Part shown: piece by piece, positions 24,359 through 37,806 of the stretch
Numbering within the stretch: the first letter of the stretch is position 1
Layout of the letters: the number at the start of each line of letters is the position of its first letter
From: Orbilia blumenaviensis
Lineage: Eukaryota; Ascomycota; Orbiliomycetes; Orbiliales; Orbiliaceae
Assembly: GCA_036872755.1 (NCBI GenBank)
Contig: JAVHNS010000005.1
Location: 1,798,001 to 1,862,000 of the forward strand
Reading direction: 5' to 3'
Length of the DNA stretch: 64,000 bases
The notes under the pieces: generated by a model
Seen by the model: only the letters and a program-made list of their open reading frames with translations
Told to the model about the DNA's origin: nothing
Databases searched by the model: none
Translations under genes and position numbers: made by a program

Positions 24359-26476
24359 AAACTCCGGATGTTGGTCCAGTACGTCATCTCGCCTCCAGGT
24401 GGGTTCGACGCATATATAATTAGATACCACATCTTGGTCTAGGATATCACATACAAGATGTGATCACCGTGGCTTAGCCCGGATCTAGATCCAAGAGAGC
24501 CACCTGGAAGTAAACATGATTATGTGTTTTGTCTCGTGTGCCCAAAAGATGCATGCGGTAGAACGTCACGATTTTCACACCGATTTTATATGGAGTAACT
24601 CTTGTTCGAACACGTGTACACCACTGATACACGATTAGTATGTAGCCACAACATTTGTTTGTTTCGACGGTTAGATAGCCAAAAAGCAAAAGACGACCCA
24701 ATGCAATGCCAACAGTTTCAATGCTGCGCCTATCATGATATCACCATGCCCGGACGCCACAGGCTGCAGACCATCACGCTGGTCATGTGTGTTGCTAATC
24801 AAAAATACCACATCACAAAGAGACAACACGTATTCCTCCACTATTTTTTTTTTTTTGCTTGACAACGTTGCAATGCGAACATAAACAAATCCACAAAAAC
24901 TCATCGAGATGCATTGTGATATCGCAGCTCCACGGAACTTTTCCGAGCGGTTCTGGAAAACTGTGTAGGATCAACTACTAATTCGAGTCCACAAGCGTCT
25001 ACATCGATGCATGGCCCATCGATGGCGAACGGCACACCGACGCCTCGATCATTCAGATTATTAAACTTGCCAACAGGCAGAAGAAACTTAAATCCTGCCC
25101 TGCAGTCCATGCCGTCCCAGGGCGGCTCGAAGTTCACCAATCAACTCAATTGCCATACACCCAACAAGAATAGTAGCTGAGTTCCCGCCGATCAGCCGTG
25201 CCAGGACGTCGTTCTGGACTATTACTTAGCAAAAGGAAAGCGCCCGTCGCGTCGCGGCGGGATCGCGATATGTCGTTAGCCCGCTTTCTTCAAGGCCAAT
25301 GTACCACCCGATACGATGCGGACGGAACGTTCGAAGAGCTAGTCGGGTAAGGATTCAAGCCCTCCAGATCCTAGCATCGAGACTACGCCTAGCCTCAAGA
25401 CTAGACTACGTCTACCGCGTTCTACCTAAAGGATTCCCCCCGAACGTTATAGTTCCGCCATATATTGCCGTTCTCCATAGGGTTACCCCTGCATCTTTAA
25501 GGCCTTCGCGAGAGACGTTCGCATATCTCCTCAATCTGTTTTCGTGATGGTCGCTGAAATGGAACTATTAAGGTATAATGCATATGGATTTCAGGCTAGT
25601 ATGTAAGATGTATCGATACTTTTTGCACTGGGCATCACGGTTTTCGGGTTCGGGTCTCAAACACGCGGCCGCGAACCCTAGGGAGGAAAAAAATTTTAAA
25701 TTTAAAGACGCTAGAAGGTTTCAATGTCGCCATGATCATTCGACTCTCGGGCACCCACGGAATATAGAAAATATCGCGGTAAACGGGTTCGTTAGACGAG
25801 TTATTCCGCGTCGATCAAGCCACCGGGTCCCTTACTTCCGCAACCCAGCTTCTCGGATGAAGGAAAACGTTCCGAGAAATTTATGCACAGTGCCGAAACC
25901 GCCTCCGTGAAATTCGAAGCGATAGGCTAGCGTTAATGTAAGAGAGAGTGTGTGAAAAGGATTTCAAATCTGGAGTATTTGCAAACTCTTATGACCGTTA
26001 CACTTGATATCACGAAAATTTCAAACATCCAGGGAGCTCACACGGGCTCATGTTTTCCGTGTTGATTGTATATTTAGTCTAATTTGCCCCGGAGCCGGCC
26101 GTGCGAAGGAAAAAAAAAAAAAAAACACCTAAACTTCGATAGTAGACTTTCCTACGGCTTTAGCAAGGTCTTAGCCAGAGGTAGTAATAATCCTATACAC
26201 AACGGACTCAATGCACTGCTAAAGTAGGATCCGTCGACGAAAGATCAATAAGCGATCATCTAGGTACATCATTTAGAACCCTATGAATTGGCCGGAATGG
26301 TGATGGCATTGATCAGTGTGCCCACTAGCGATTACCAGCAGCTAGAGCTATAGCTACAAACCAAACCTTTGTACCAAAAGCAGGCTGTCGCTTCGGCAAA
26401 ACCTTGGCAACCCAGTAAGCTTAGCAACGTGGATGACCTTGTATAACACAAGTCCAAGTCAGACCTCCATCAATTT
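22886..26476. other. Gene-poor region upstream of the second orphan gene
   Basis: No intact gene. It contains a 36-nt poly(T) run (24321-24356), a 13-nt poly(T) run ending in GCTT (24844-24856), and a CpG-richer stretch (about 24900-25950) that may be a decayed gene (see findings). Confidence 0.5.
24321..24356 (+). repeat. Poly(T) run of 36 nt
   Basis: The longest homopolymer in the window, uninterrupted, followed by GC. Confidence 0.95.
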
Positions 26477-26548
26477 GGGGTTATGGCGCAGTGGTAGCGC
26501 GTCCGCTTTGCATGCGGAAGGGCAAGGGTTCGATCCCCTTTGACTCCA
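26477..26548 (+). tRNA. tRNA-Ala, anticodon UGC
   Basis: A full 72-nt cloverleaf without intron. The acceptor stem GGGGTTA pairs with TGACTCC and has a G3-U70 wobble, the alanine identity element; the discriminator base is A. The D stem is GCGC/GCGC, the anticodon stem TCCGC/GCGGA with loop TTTGCAT (anticodon TGC), and the T arm AAGGG-TTCGATC-CCCTT. All stems pair. It reads GCA alanine codons. CCA is not encoded. It is the only RNA gene I can support in the window. Confidence 0.97.
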
Positions 26549-26555
26549 TCTAGCA

Positions 26556-26587
26556 AACAACTCGTCAACTGGCGAGTTGTTCTTTTT
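26556..26587 (+). terminator. Hairpin plus T5 tract downstream of tRNA-Ala
   Basis: AACAACTCG (26556-26564) and CGAGTTGTT (26573-26581) form a perfect 9-bp stem with an 8-nt loop, followed by TTTTT at 26583-26587. The T tract is the expected RNA polymerase III terminator. The hairpin is not needed for it. Confidence 0.7.
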
Positions 26588-29500
26588 GTATTTTTTTGGC
26601 GATCCCAAATGTGTTTAGCGGGATGCGGTCGACTCAATGTGATGGGGATGCATATTTTGATGATTCGGGTGGAACTATGCAAGGGAGGTAGCCTGTAGAG
26701 AGCTATAATAGACGATGACAATATGACACGGACTTCTGTCACATCAATTGACATTTAACGTCTCTCTCTCTCTTTTTTTTTTTTTTTTACATGCTGCGTT
26801 GAAGCTGTGGTCTAGACCCACACGCCAGTCTATCATAATATTGCAAAGACGGCCGGGCTGGCTTGCGCTTGCCGTCTGTCTGCCAAAGTCATTTAATCGT
26901 CACTGTAGTGGCTCTATTGGACGGAACCGTTTTCTATCTAAAGAAGCATATTAACTGTATTTTATAGTGGTCCCAAACAGGATTATCCCAGACCAGGGTC
27001 GCGAGACGAAGTAAGGTGGAGATCCCTAGGAATTATTCTCCTGGGAATCGCGATACGTATCTCTGACCGCCTCTGACCTAAGCTTAGGAACTTATTCCTT
27101 GAAATTGCCGATATACCCTGATTGGAAGATAGCCCATTGATTCATATGAAGAAAGACCCTTGCCATCGAATCACCTCGACCATAGTAGTGGATCCAAACC
27201 TTCGAACACCGAGTGGGGGCCGTGATAGTGTAAAAACAAAACGATCCCCACTATAGTATAGCTAGCATATCAGACAGGATCTTAAGGGTCCTGCGTTGCG
27301 GGGATGTTGGAATTATTGGGACCACAATCCCTCTCAATTTGAATTAATTCCTGCTTCACTTATATTACAGAAAAAAATTGTGATATTAACTAATGGGGAA
27401 TGGCACGGCCTCTTACTGAAACTGGGGATTTTTTTGTTCCTTCTATCCTGATGGGATGTCGGGAAGTGGAGAGGTTGCCGGTTGAAGAGGTCTATCCGAT
27501 GGATGGCACCGTCCGAACGCGGGCCTTGCCACGGATGATACCAGGGCGCTGTAACAAAACCTATAACAACCTGCAGCAAGATAGACCGCAGGTTGTGAAT
27601 CGATGTACAGCAGTGAACGTTATAAGATTACTATCTTCAAAAGGTTCATTTCATTCCGTTCACGATAATAAACATATATATTGAACATACAGATCTAGTC
27701 CCAAAACGAGACGAAAACCTTACAAAAGAGAGCGTGACAATCGTCGTCTCATCATCATATAACAGTCATCTCAATAGACCAGCATCGGGTTGCCTTTTCG
27801 CATATGATTGACCAGTTTCGGAATTTCGACGCTAGCTAGTTGGATACCCAAGTGCCCATAATTTTGCATACCACTTCGCGTATCTTGCGTGGGAACAGGC
27901 AGGTGAATTGGCTCTCCCACAACCCACTAACTTGGGAACTTCAAATTTCGTACCTTTTTCAAAAGAAAGTGTGAGGGTTTTCTTTTCTTTTTCAGTTTTT
28001 TGCTTTCGTAGTGGATCACAACTTCTGAGCCAAAAACGTGCAGGGTGGGGCGTCCCTTTAACTCGGTGAGGGTTTGAAGCTTGGGATTTTGCCCCAAGCA
28101 TCAAGTTTAACACTCACGGCAGGTTCCCCCTTCGGCGACCTCTCAAGTCTCACTAGTTCCAAAACAGTAAATTTTCAAAGGACACAGAGAAAAGAAACAA
28201 GGTGCACTGTAAAAAGAGCCGAGATAAACAACATGCACTCATCGGTTGATAATGCAATCAAGCACGTTGATAATGCGAGTGGTTTTCAATGAATCCAAGG
28301 GTATCATGTAGAAACGTGCGACAGACGTACCCCCAACTTTGGTACCTGACGTTCGCCTCGAACAGAGAAATGCAATGGGGTCGTGGGCTTTTCTTTCCCT
28401 CTATAGATGTTTTAAGGTTTCAGGCCTGCATGAAGGCAACTGCATCGATTGCATCTCGAAAGGCGAAAAAATTTGTAAAGAATCGAATATTCCACCCCGC
28501 GCCCATGCAGCCTAGAATTTCCATTACCATACAAACATAATCGCGTGCTCACTCTCTGGACGGTGATTCCTTCGTTTTGGTTTGCTTAGTATCAGCTCAT
28601 TACACCCTCTCAGACGGATTTGCCCTTTTTTCCCACTTTTCCCAACACCAAGGAACCATCCTGAGCCCACTGGCCAAAAAAGCCTTCCGTTCAAACCAGA
28701 ACATTAACATGGGTCTTATTTGGAAAGCCTCGCGATTTCCGATTCGCTCTGACGGTTTTCTGCGCTAAGGCCTCGTCAGAAGCGAAACCTCATGTTGGGA
28801 TGATGAGATATCCGAGTGTTAAGCTAAAATGTTTAATTGGATGTTGTTGTTTTTGGGGTCCTTCACAGTACTGGGGCAAATGTTGACTCGATCGGAGTTG
28901 TGCTATCTTTGGGATTCTAGGCTTAATCGTAAGGCAAATTCCCTGAAGCTGAAGATCACGGCACTGGGGGTTCGGTTTACAGCTCGAGCGGCTGGTTTTT
29001 ACGGCTGGTTTTACGGGATTATTATTCACTTATGGCTCCGAGGACGATATTCGTTTTTGGTAAAAAACAGCGTTGTAATTATTCCATCTAAGATACATAG
29101 TTTCAAATTCATAAAAGAGTGCAAAGAAAAAGATAAATGGTTTGTTTGAGAAGAAATCTGAAAAAGAGGTAAATTTGTAAATGCAAGAAATACCATATGG
29201 GTGGTGATATAAAATTGAAGAAATGGAGAAAAGTGCCAAAGATAAATGTAGAAATATAGGCCACCGCGATTGCGAGGAGGAAGAGAAAAAGAGGCATGCG
29301 CTCCTGCACGAGAATCGAATATACAAATATACGAAGTATTCACATGATGAAATGAAGAAGCGAGCCGAGAAGAAGCGAAGATAGAAAAAATAAACCAAGA
29401 CAGAAAATGTGTAAAGATGAAGATGTTAAATTGTAATGCAAAAATATTCAATTTTCCATTCCGAATACTCCAAAAGATTGGATTGTGTAACGCCAGAAAA

Positions 29501-29690
29501 CAAGTTCTTTGTACTCCGATTTGAAAAGCTAAAGTCAGATACCACCCAGTGTAAAATAATAATAAAAAAAGATTTCCCAAGCTAAAGAGGCAAAATGTTT
29601 AAAGGTCTTGATGATGAGCCGGATTTTTTTTCATGTTCAATCGTGATGAGGCATGGTCATGATGGTCGTAAAGGGTACACGATAGTAGGT
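26588..29690. other. Non-coding region between tRNA-Ala and the zinc-finger gene
   Basis: About 3.1 kb without a supported gene. The right end (about 29000-29690) is A-rich and is the 3' flank of the zinc-finger gene. A 184-codon frame there (29026-29580, minus) is Phe/Leu/Ser-rich only because of the A-rich plus strand. Confidence 0.5.
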
Positions 29691-31274
29691 TTACTCATCG
29701 GACCTCTTTCTCTTCTTGCGAGACTTCTTGTCTTCCGAAGACTTGTCCTTGATCTCGCCAGAAGCAGCAGTCATCGAGTCAACAACAATGAAAGGTTGAG
29801 GGGAATGTAGTGACTCGTCCTCCATAAACTGCGATCCGAGAACTGGAACTTCGCCCTCAGTCAAGACACCCAAGACAACAGCGCCAGTTCCGTGGATGCG
29901 GCTGTGCTGTGTAAGGTTGTCACTGCGGGAGAACTTCTTTCCACATTCGCCGCAAGCGAATGGCTTGTCCTCGGTGTGGAGAGATCGGAAGTGTCGCTTC
30001 AAGTGCTCCTGTCGGCGGAAACGACGGGTGCAGAGATGGCAGACGAAGGTCTTGGAAGGATCCTCAGTCAAAGACTGCTTGCGTCCTCGTCGGATAACAT
30101 GTGGGCTGATTGGGTGTCCAACCATGTGGGAGTGGTTATCCGAGCATGGAGAAGATGGCTCAGAGCTGCAGTTGCTGTCAATGGAGCCAAACTTGAAAGA
30201 TCGCAGTCTCTGTTCCTCAGACATCTCCTCTGGGGTGTTCTCCTTCTTGATCTTTGGGAGCTTGCGCTTTGGGAGCTTGGTTGGGGCAACGGAGCCTTGT
30301 CGAGAAGAAGATGTAGACATAGGCGGGCTTGGGAGCTGCTCGTTCTCAGAGTCGTCATCGAACCTCATGCGCTTGTTAGAGAAGACAGACTCGGAGAAGT
30401 TCTGGATGAAATCGTCCTCAGAGTCACCCAAGTCGGAGAGCTCCTCATTGTAGTCACCAGCCATGTATGGGGTGGTCTTGGAGGCCAATGGGAGGAAGGA
30501 CTCGACGTTTCCGCCGAAGAGGAACTGGTCATCATCACCACTGAGGGAAGCCATTGGTGGGAATAGAATGTCTGGCTTGACCTCAACTGGGGTAGGAGAC
30601 TGAATGGTGAGTTCTCGTGGATCACAGCAGTCAGACTCGTTGAAAGAATCTTGAGAAGAGCATGGAGAAAGAGCTGGGCAGTGTAAATCATTCAAAGAAA
30701 TCGATGGTGGTGGGCTGGCATTAGATTTCAAAATTGGAGTAATAAGAACAGCTATATATAAAAAAGGCATTGTTAGACAGATGTATTCACCGGATTTACT
30801 AATTGTATGTATGGTTTATGTTTTTTAATACTTACGCGTGAAGTAATCAACTTGGGCATCCGAGATATGGATATCGGACAAAGATACAGTGGCAATAACG
30901 GGCTCCTCAGAGGACCAGCCGTGGTTGCTGGTTGGAGTGGGCATAGCATAAGGAAGGGACGGTGTGCTGACGGCACTGTGGCTCAAAGGTGGAGTGGCAG
31001 GGTTGAACAAAAGATCCGTGGTCGCAGACTCGGAGCACATATCACCGTAAGGCTCCATTAAGGATGGGGAAGCCGAAGGCGTAATGGTAAGAGGAACACC
31101 TCGTCCACCTAGAACCAGCTGGGATGGAAAATGAATTGGAGTTGGCGCAAGCAACTGCGGTGAAGCAGAGATGTATGCATTCGGTTGGGCTAGGAAGTGA
31201 CCGTGATGACCGTGCTGCTTCTGCTGTCGGCCCTGTGGGTCCGGAGAATAGTAGAGAAAACCAGCGGCCTCCAT
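29691..31274 (-). CDS. C2H2 zinc-finger transcription factor of the Msn2/Msn4-Seb1 type
   Basis: Exons 31274-30836 and 30751-29691, intron 84 nt (30835-30752, donor GTAAGT, branch CTAAC), giving 499 residues. Two adjacent C2H2 fingers lie at about 381-434: finger 1 uses C384, C387, H400, H405 and finger 2 C413, C416, H429, H433. The recognition helices RRQEHLKRH and SRSDNLTQH match the Msn2/Msn4 class, which binds the stress-response element AGGGG. The N-terminal 380 residues are Ser/Pro-rich with acidic stretches (likely activation region), a basic patch [12 protein letters not shown], and phosphorylatable Ser-Pro sites. The C-terminus ends in the basic cluster KKSRKKRKR, a likely nuclear signal. 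In filamentous fungi such factors (Seb1) regulate stress and development genes. Class assignment is confident; orthology is inferred from the fingers alone. It has a long upstream region on its own. Confidence 0.93.
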
Positions 31275-34200
31275 TGTATCTTATAAATTAAAAGTATAGG
31301 GTAAAATGTATAGACGTGGGCGAGGCAAGTAACCTTCCGACGTACGCAACTTGTGCCTAAAAGATCATGAAACACTCCGATCAGTATATGGAACTTAACC
31401 ACTTAGGCAGGTAGACGTCGAACCACGACATAGGCAAAACAGGCGCAGCAGGTGTCTACCAGGACCAGACTTAAACTTCATGCGGCCGTTCCTACGCATG
31501 AAGGGGTCATCGTCCGGCGTGGGCCTGTGCCTGTGTTGGCTATGTCGTGGTGTGGGAGATGCAAGGAGCAGGAAAGAGGAAGCACAAGCGAATGAACTAG
31601 ACCATGCGAAGGATGCCCAAATTTAGGCGTGCATGACGACAAGTCGAGACTAAGTCTCCGCGAGTCACCTTGCCAAATGCTAAATGCAATGGATCCTCTC
31701 CACCGGCCTCTCCCGCGCCAGACGAGAGACATGGTACTGGCATGGCGGAGGAGGGTATGGAAAAGCATGGTAGGAAAATCGACGGTTTGAAATACCACGA
31801 TATCCGAGGCGTTCGTTCCTTCTCGATTTAACCAAATCGATCCGTGGCCATTCACAACCATTTAATTCAATTCATGTCACCCGAGTGCGTTCCTCTTTCC
31901 CCTTCTTCAGAATATTGGATTGGGTAACCATAGATGCAACAAACTTACCGCTGACGGATATATCACCGACTCTTGATTGGCTTCCAGAGTCGTAGAGAAC
32001 AAAAAAATAAAAAAGAATAAAATTTCAAATGTGTTTGCTTGTCAGTGGACAAATGGTGATATTAGTGTTTAATTGTGCGATGGTAGTGTAATTCCAAGGC
32101 CCTCGAGGTGTAACCGGTCGATTCTCAGGTCGGAATGAATGAGTGTGATATTGTCGGAGTCCAAAAATAGTGTAGGAGAAATCCAGACAACGGGTGGTCG
32201 TATCAAAAAATATTTCTAATGTCTTTCCATCCAACTTCCTTGAACTTGTGATACTGTCGAATAAGGTACACAAGCTCCTCTCTATCTATCTCTTTCTGTT
32301 TTCCTCCTGAAGGGCTGTATAAAACTCAACGTATTGTTGCTTCGCTTTGTGCTACTTTCCGGAATGGAATCTGTTAGACGGGAAGCTAAAACGACTGTGT
32401 TTTTGTATAACAAAAAGGGCTGATTCTGAATCCCGCAAGCTGACGGAAACCTTGCCGTAGAAAGAGTATATTAAAAACAAAAAGATAGGATGATGAAAGA
32501 ATTAGATAATATAATAAGTGAATACGATTCGAATGTTGGTATAGTATAGTATAGTATAGTATATAGACTGAGGGAATGTGTGCGTCTATCGAAGCTCTTT
32601 GGTTATGGGTTATATGGGTTATATGGTAGGTTGAGGGAGGGACTGGTTTCCGAGTGTATAAAAAAACGAGAGTGGTGGAAACAGTGGTGCGGCGATTAGA
32701 TTATATTAAATATAACATGTGAGAAGAATGGAAAACAAGAAAGGACCGACGTAGACACTTCCTTGCCTTTAAGAATAAAGAGCAGCTTACGATGAAGGAC
32801 GGTGTGAAGAGCTGGAGTGGGAAATATCAGAATCCAGTGGAGATATTGGCCGGTATTTGACTCGACCGACCAGCCAGCGAGCCTGAACAAGGTCTGGCAC
32901 TCTATCTTGGTAAAGGAACCATGCCTTTTGGCTAAAGAAGAAGCAAAAAGTATTGCAGGCCAGCCAACGACGTCTCTGTTCTCAGGCTTCTGCTAGTGGT
33001 GGTTGACACCCAGGGCGACGCGCCGCTCAGATCACACAATCAGCAGCAACCGAGAAATTCCCCCACGGCATACGAGGGTGAGAAGTTGGATGGATGGGGT
33101 AGAGTGGAAGAAGCAAATAGAGGATGTGAAAATGTCTCTATACCCTTCTCCACTCACGCTCCGAGCTAGTGAAAGAGGCGCATCCACTCAATAAGAAAAT
33201 AAGAAATGAAACTCGACTGAGAGAAAAAAGAAAACAGGCCCCCACCGGCCTAAGATGCATGCACACACCGCGGAGCCATTAGCACTGGGCCGGCAGGGAA
33301 TCTTTCCCTCCCAGTCGTCCACTCTCTGCGGTGTGATGTTATGGTTGTGTTGCCCTCTGAACCCTGGCCGCAGCCAACCAAGGAGGAATCAGAGCAGAAA
33401 GCTTCGGGATCCACAAGCACCCGAACACTCAATTCTTAGCACCGTGGGCACATGGACTTAACCATGCTAGTCGTAAGGTACAAGTACGACCTCGAATAGC
33501 AGTACCTATTTGCATGCTCACTGCCACTGTCAAAAGCAAGTCAGTAGCTGAAAAAAGAAGCAGCCAATTTGAAAGAGGAAGAGCTAAAATTCAGTCGACG
33601 AAAAAAAACTTGGTTCCGCATGCCCCGATTTGTCGATACGCACGCTGGCTAGGCTCAGTCACCGAGTTGTACGCTCTTCCATTTGTCGAGCAGAGTTTTC
33701 AACGCTGGATTTGGTGAAGTTGACCGTCTACGCCCCGGACAATTGGTGAAGCCGAGAAAAATAGTGTGTGATTCCAGCTCATCCGCACGCCGGACAAGGT
33801 GTTCCATCACCTGAAGGATATGCCGCTGTTCATGCTTCTTTGACTAGACCCTCCGTAGCTAAACTTATCAGCGAACGGTATAGTACGTAAACTGCCTGAT
33901 GAACACGTTGATTCTGCGGCGTGCCCGACCGAAAGACATATATTGCCGATGTACCGTCGAGGCCCTACCCGGCGTCACAGAATAAGTCCGTCCCCCATAG
34001 GTTGATGGACGGTCGTGCATAGACCATGTGTGTGTGTGTGTATACTCTGTTGAGGGTGCTAGGTGCGTAGGTGCATCTTCTGCCTTGGTTTCAGGCGTAG
34101 GCAAAATTGTCCTCTTCTGGGTAAGTCTTGACGAAATGCCGCTACCTCAAGGCGTCTGTGTAGACGTCAAAGCCAGACCACATGTTTTCCCACCGAAAGT

Positions 34201-37200
34201 AGGAAAACCAATTTTTCTTACTTCATTTTCAAACACCGCTTCATTCTCCTGCATAAAGTGGATCTTTGTGGTGTTTTTACAAACTTTCTTCTTTTTTTTC
34301 TTCTCCTCTTTCTCTCCAGTTTTTATCCACGGAAGGTAGACGTGCCGTATTGCCCGCCGATAGAATGAGGACTTCAAATGCGAGCTACTGCAGGAACCAC
34401 GATGGAGAGAAAATACAGTGTTCGAGGTCAAGGTACCTTATCGTGGTGGCTTCAAACTACCAAACCACTAACCGAAGGCAATCGATAAAGAAGGTGCAGC
34501 TGTTGGGTTAAGCTCTATTCGGCGGGTCATTGGTGCGAAACATCCAGGCTTCTGAGAAAGAGAAAAATGGAGAGGTCGGATCATGCAATGGAAAACCCGT
34601 AGACGCATGTCTTAGAGCGTTCGTAGATGGTAGCAATTGATAGAACCATCAGCGAAGCTAATATTAATGTTTGCTCCAATCTTTCTCTGTCGTTGAGGTG
34701 TACTCGTGATCCCACAAGTTCTTGTGTCTAAAACGCGCGCTTCAGCTCTGGCTCTGGTTGGCTACCAAGAAAACACAACAGTCCGAAGATGGTGTTGTGG
34801 ACTTGACCGACACCGTCGGGTTAGACGGTTGACTGGTTGAGAAGTGCCATTGCCGCTCCCGCCTCGTCGGTGGCCGGCAGACTACGCAATCAGTCTTGGA
34901 ATTGACGTCCCGTGTTCTTTTTTGCTTGCCCATGGCATTCTCGTAAGTTTCAAAAATTCTGATATAACATTGTGGCATGTTCCTGCGAATCAACAGGGAC
35001 CTTGTGTTGATAGAGTAGAATATTCGATTGCCTTCGAGCCGTGTGTACATGATGGACAATCTTCATTTCGTTTATTCCTTTCAGTTGATTCGTGATTCAA
35101 CTGGGGAATGTAAGATCTAACACTTCGACAATCAGGACCCCAGCCCCGCAGCTAGCTGAGCAGCTAGCTAGTCATGTGTCATGACCATGCATCGAAGTCG
35201 AAGAATAATTCCAAAGACGATCGAATCGAATGTCTCGATGCCAAGCAGGGTTTTCAGAGGTCAGATCCTCTGAGTGTTTCCAACTGTATGTACCATACTG
35301 GATCCGTGGGTTTGATCTCAGCTGGAAGGATTCGGGCGAGTTTGCGAAAGATGCAATGTAATGCAGGCTGGGAAGCCTAAGCTTGACAGGCTCTCGTCTA
35401 CTAGTTCATGTTGAGAGATGTTGTCTCAAACTAACCGTCGGCGAAACAGCTTGTGTTGCGTTGAGGTGCAACAACTACCAACAACAACAGCGATCGACAC
35501 GTGAATGCCAAGACTCAACACACACGAAAAATTCTTGCTGGTATACAAAATCTTCTGCTACGCGAAAATTTTCTTTCTCTTCTTCTTCTTCTTCTTCTCA
35601 CAACAGGAGACTTTGTCTCCGTGCGGCTTGCTTCGATTATCACATTCCCGTGTTGCCCGTCCATCATACCAATGATGTCTAGAGTCTAAGACGAGCGTCA
35701 ATCGAAGCATAGAACAAACATATTGCATAAGTGCTGGCTGATCCATAATCTATATCTCTTCTCTGTTTACATGCCCGGAGGATCGAGGTGGGAACTCCAT
35801 CATACACACCTGAATCTGTTTAAAAATTCTCTTTTGATATTTGTCCAAGAAATCATACCCAATGCCCGATCTGATCCTGAATTGTAATCTCTCAAACTTA
35901 AAAACTATGATGTGCGAGCGGGACGATGATAATCTTCGTGCTCCACTCGTTTGAAACAATATAAAGTTCTGTCAACAAAGGACATCACCACATCACCAAT
36001 TGGCTAACGCAATTATAATTATCCATATACATGACTCTCCGACTTGCGACTGTCTTTGGAATGGAGCCATCTAGCGTGTATGTTACGTACCCGCTGTCTT
36101 CGAATTATAAACCGTATTTTTATTGGCCTTGTTGAGAAACTTGGAAGACATTTATCCCGTGACGATTTCACATAACGTGAGAGATTTTTGACATATCTCC
36201 ACATTTTGATACTGCTTTCAATAATTACGCCCACACATTTTGCATATTTGCCCACAGGATCGACCAGGCACCTGGGACAGATATCTTGACAAGTAACCTT
36301 CGAACCGAAGAACGGTCTACGGATCCGATGTTACCGTGAATATCCGGGGCAATCTGATCTTTTATATTATGTTTGAGACCCGAATTCGCGAAACACGCAC
36401 AACCACTCGGGAGACGAAACGAACAATTGTCTCCGTGGTTGCATATAATTACTGCAACACCGCGCGCCACATAATTATACTGATATAAAGATAGATTCAT
36501 AGAGCCAGAGAAAAAAAATAAAATAAAATAAAACAATAGAGAAACATGTGCATGTGCATATCGGATACTGTAAAATATCACCACACCGGGCACAGTAATA
36601 TCTGCAACCCGGGAAGGGTTCTATGTGATGCGGCAAGGTACAATGTCATTGACTGCCACAAGTACCAACAAGAAGGGTGTTTGCCGACATCGCCAGACCA
36701 AGCTTTAGGTGCAAGCCAACCTTAAAATTTATTATCTCATTCGATATTCCATTCTTGGAAGCCAACTGGAGAAATACCATTAGTGGTAAGTCGAGGCACA
36801 GCGATAAAACGTGATTTCAAATGTTATGTTAGGTTGCAATATTGTGGGTATCCTCTGGCTCTCTTACGGTACCACAGCAGTTTTAAGATGCGATTATAAT
36901 AGTCGACAGACCCTGTGCATGTTTGAACCCTGTAGATAGGTACTATTTCGAACGTACTGACGTAGTCAGCACCGATTAGTGCGCCTGCTATGCAGTGGAA
37001 TGCAATTTATATCCAAGCCGTAAGCTCACCAAGCATTATGTCGTGGGAGGGGAACCTGAAACACGACACATTCCCAGATGGCCGGATAAGAAAGACAGGA
37101 ATCGATAATCCAGGAATTATTTTAGCAGAGCCTGTCAATGCCGTGTCCAGGCACTGCTTTCCTTCTGCTTTGACAATTAACATTAATTATAAATCTACCA

Positions 37201-37806
37201 TGTCTGACATATCTGTTTGACAGTTCTTGCAAGCTTGGGTTTTCCCGGGTGCGGTGTGCATACGAGATCTTATCATTGCATCCGCAAGGTCTTAGGCGGG
37301 ACACAGGATTCCTAGCCGTCTACGTATGCAAGGTCCGCCCCCCGCTCACAGAGGCCATTGAATCTCACCCTGAAACCGAGTTTATCGATGGTTAACTAAA
37401 CCTAATCCATGTGCAACTATAGGTTGCTGCCTCAGGGAATTAGGTGGAATTACACTTTCCCGAAAGCCCTCTTCTACGCTGACCGTGACCCCGCTAAGCT
37501 TAGATTATATTATGATAGACGGGATGATGTAGACTTTAGAAGGAATATTTGAAACCGCCAACGGAGATAGTCCACACTGTTTTGATCGAGTTGGATTTTC
37601 AAATTTAGAAACTTCGATCAGCGGCATCCCAACTTTCGCCATGTACCGGTACATCCAACAGACCCCAACATTTAGAGTCGGTTGAAGCATGCGTACATAA
37701 GTACACTACATAAACAAGCCGGAGAGTCGACTGATGTCCGACCGGTCAGTCACTTGCATTTGCATTTCCATTTGAGACCTACAGCTCGCACTGGCTCTAA
37801 CTCAGG
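31275..37806. other. Long gene-free region upstream of the zinc-finger gene
   Basis: About 6.5 kb. The part next to the start is probably the 5' leader: it has a minimal 3-codon upstream frame (ATG ATC TTT TAG at 31368-31357, minus). An (ATAGT)4 repeat lies at 32541-32560. No protein-like frame was found on either strand. Confidence 0.5.

Noticed and set aside
29026..29580. 184-codon hydrophobic frame downstream of the zinc-finger gene
   Set aside because: Phe/Ser/Leu richness follows from the A-rich strand; it lies in the 3' flank and has overlapping frames of the same kind.
29892..30566. 224-codon plus-strand frame opposite the zinc-finger gene
   Set aside because: Shadow of the C2H2 gene, whose fingers and intron identify the true strand.
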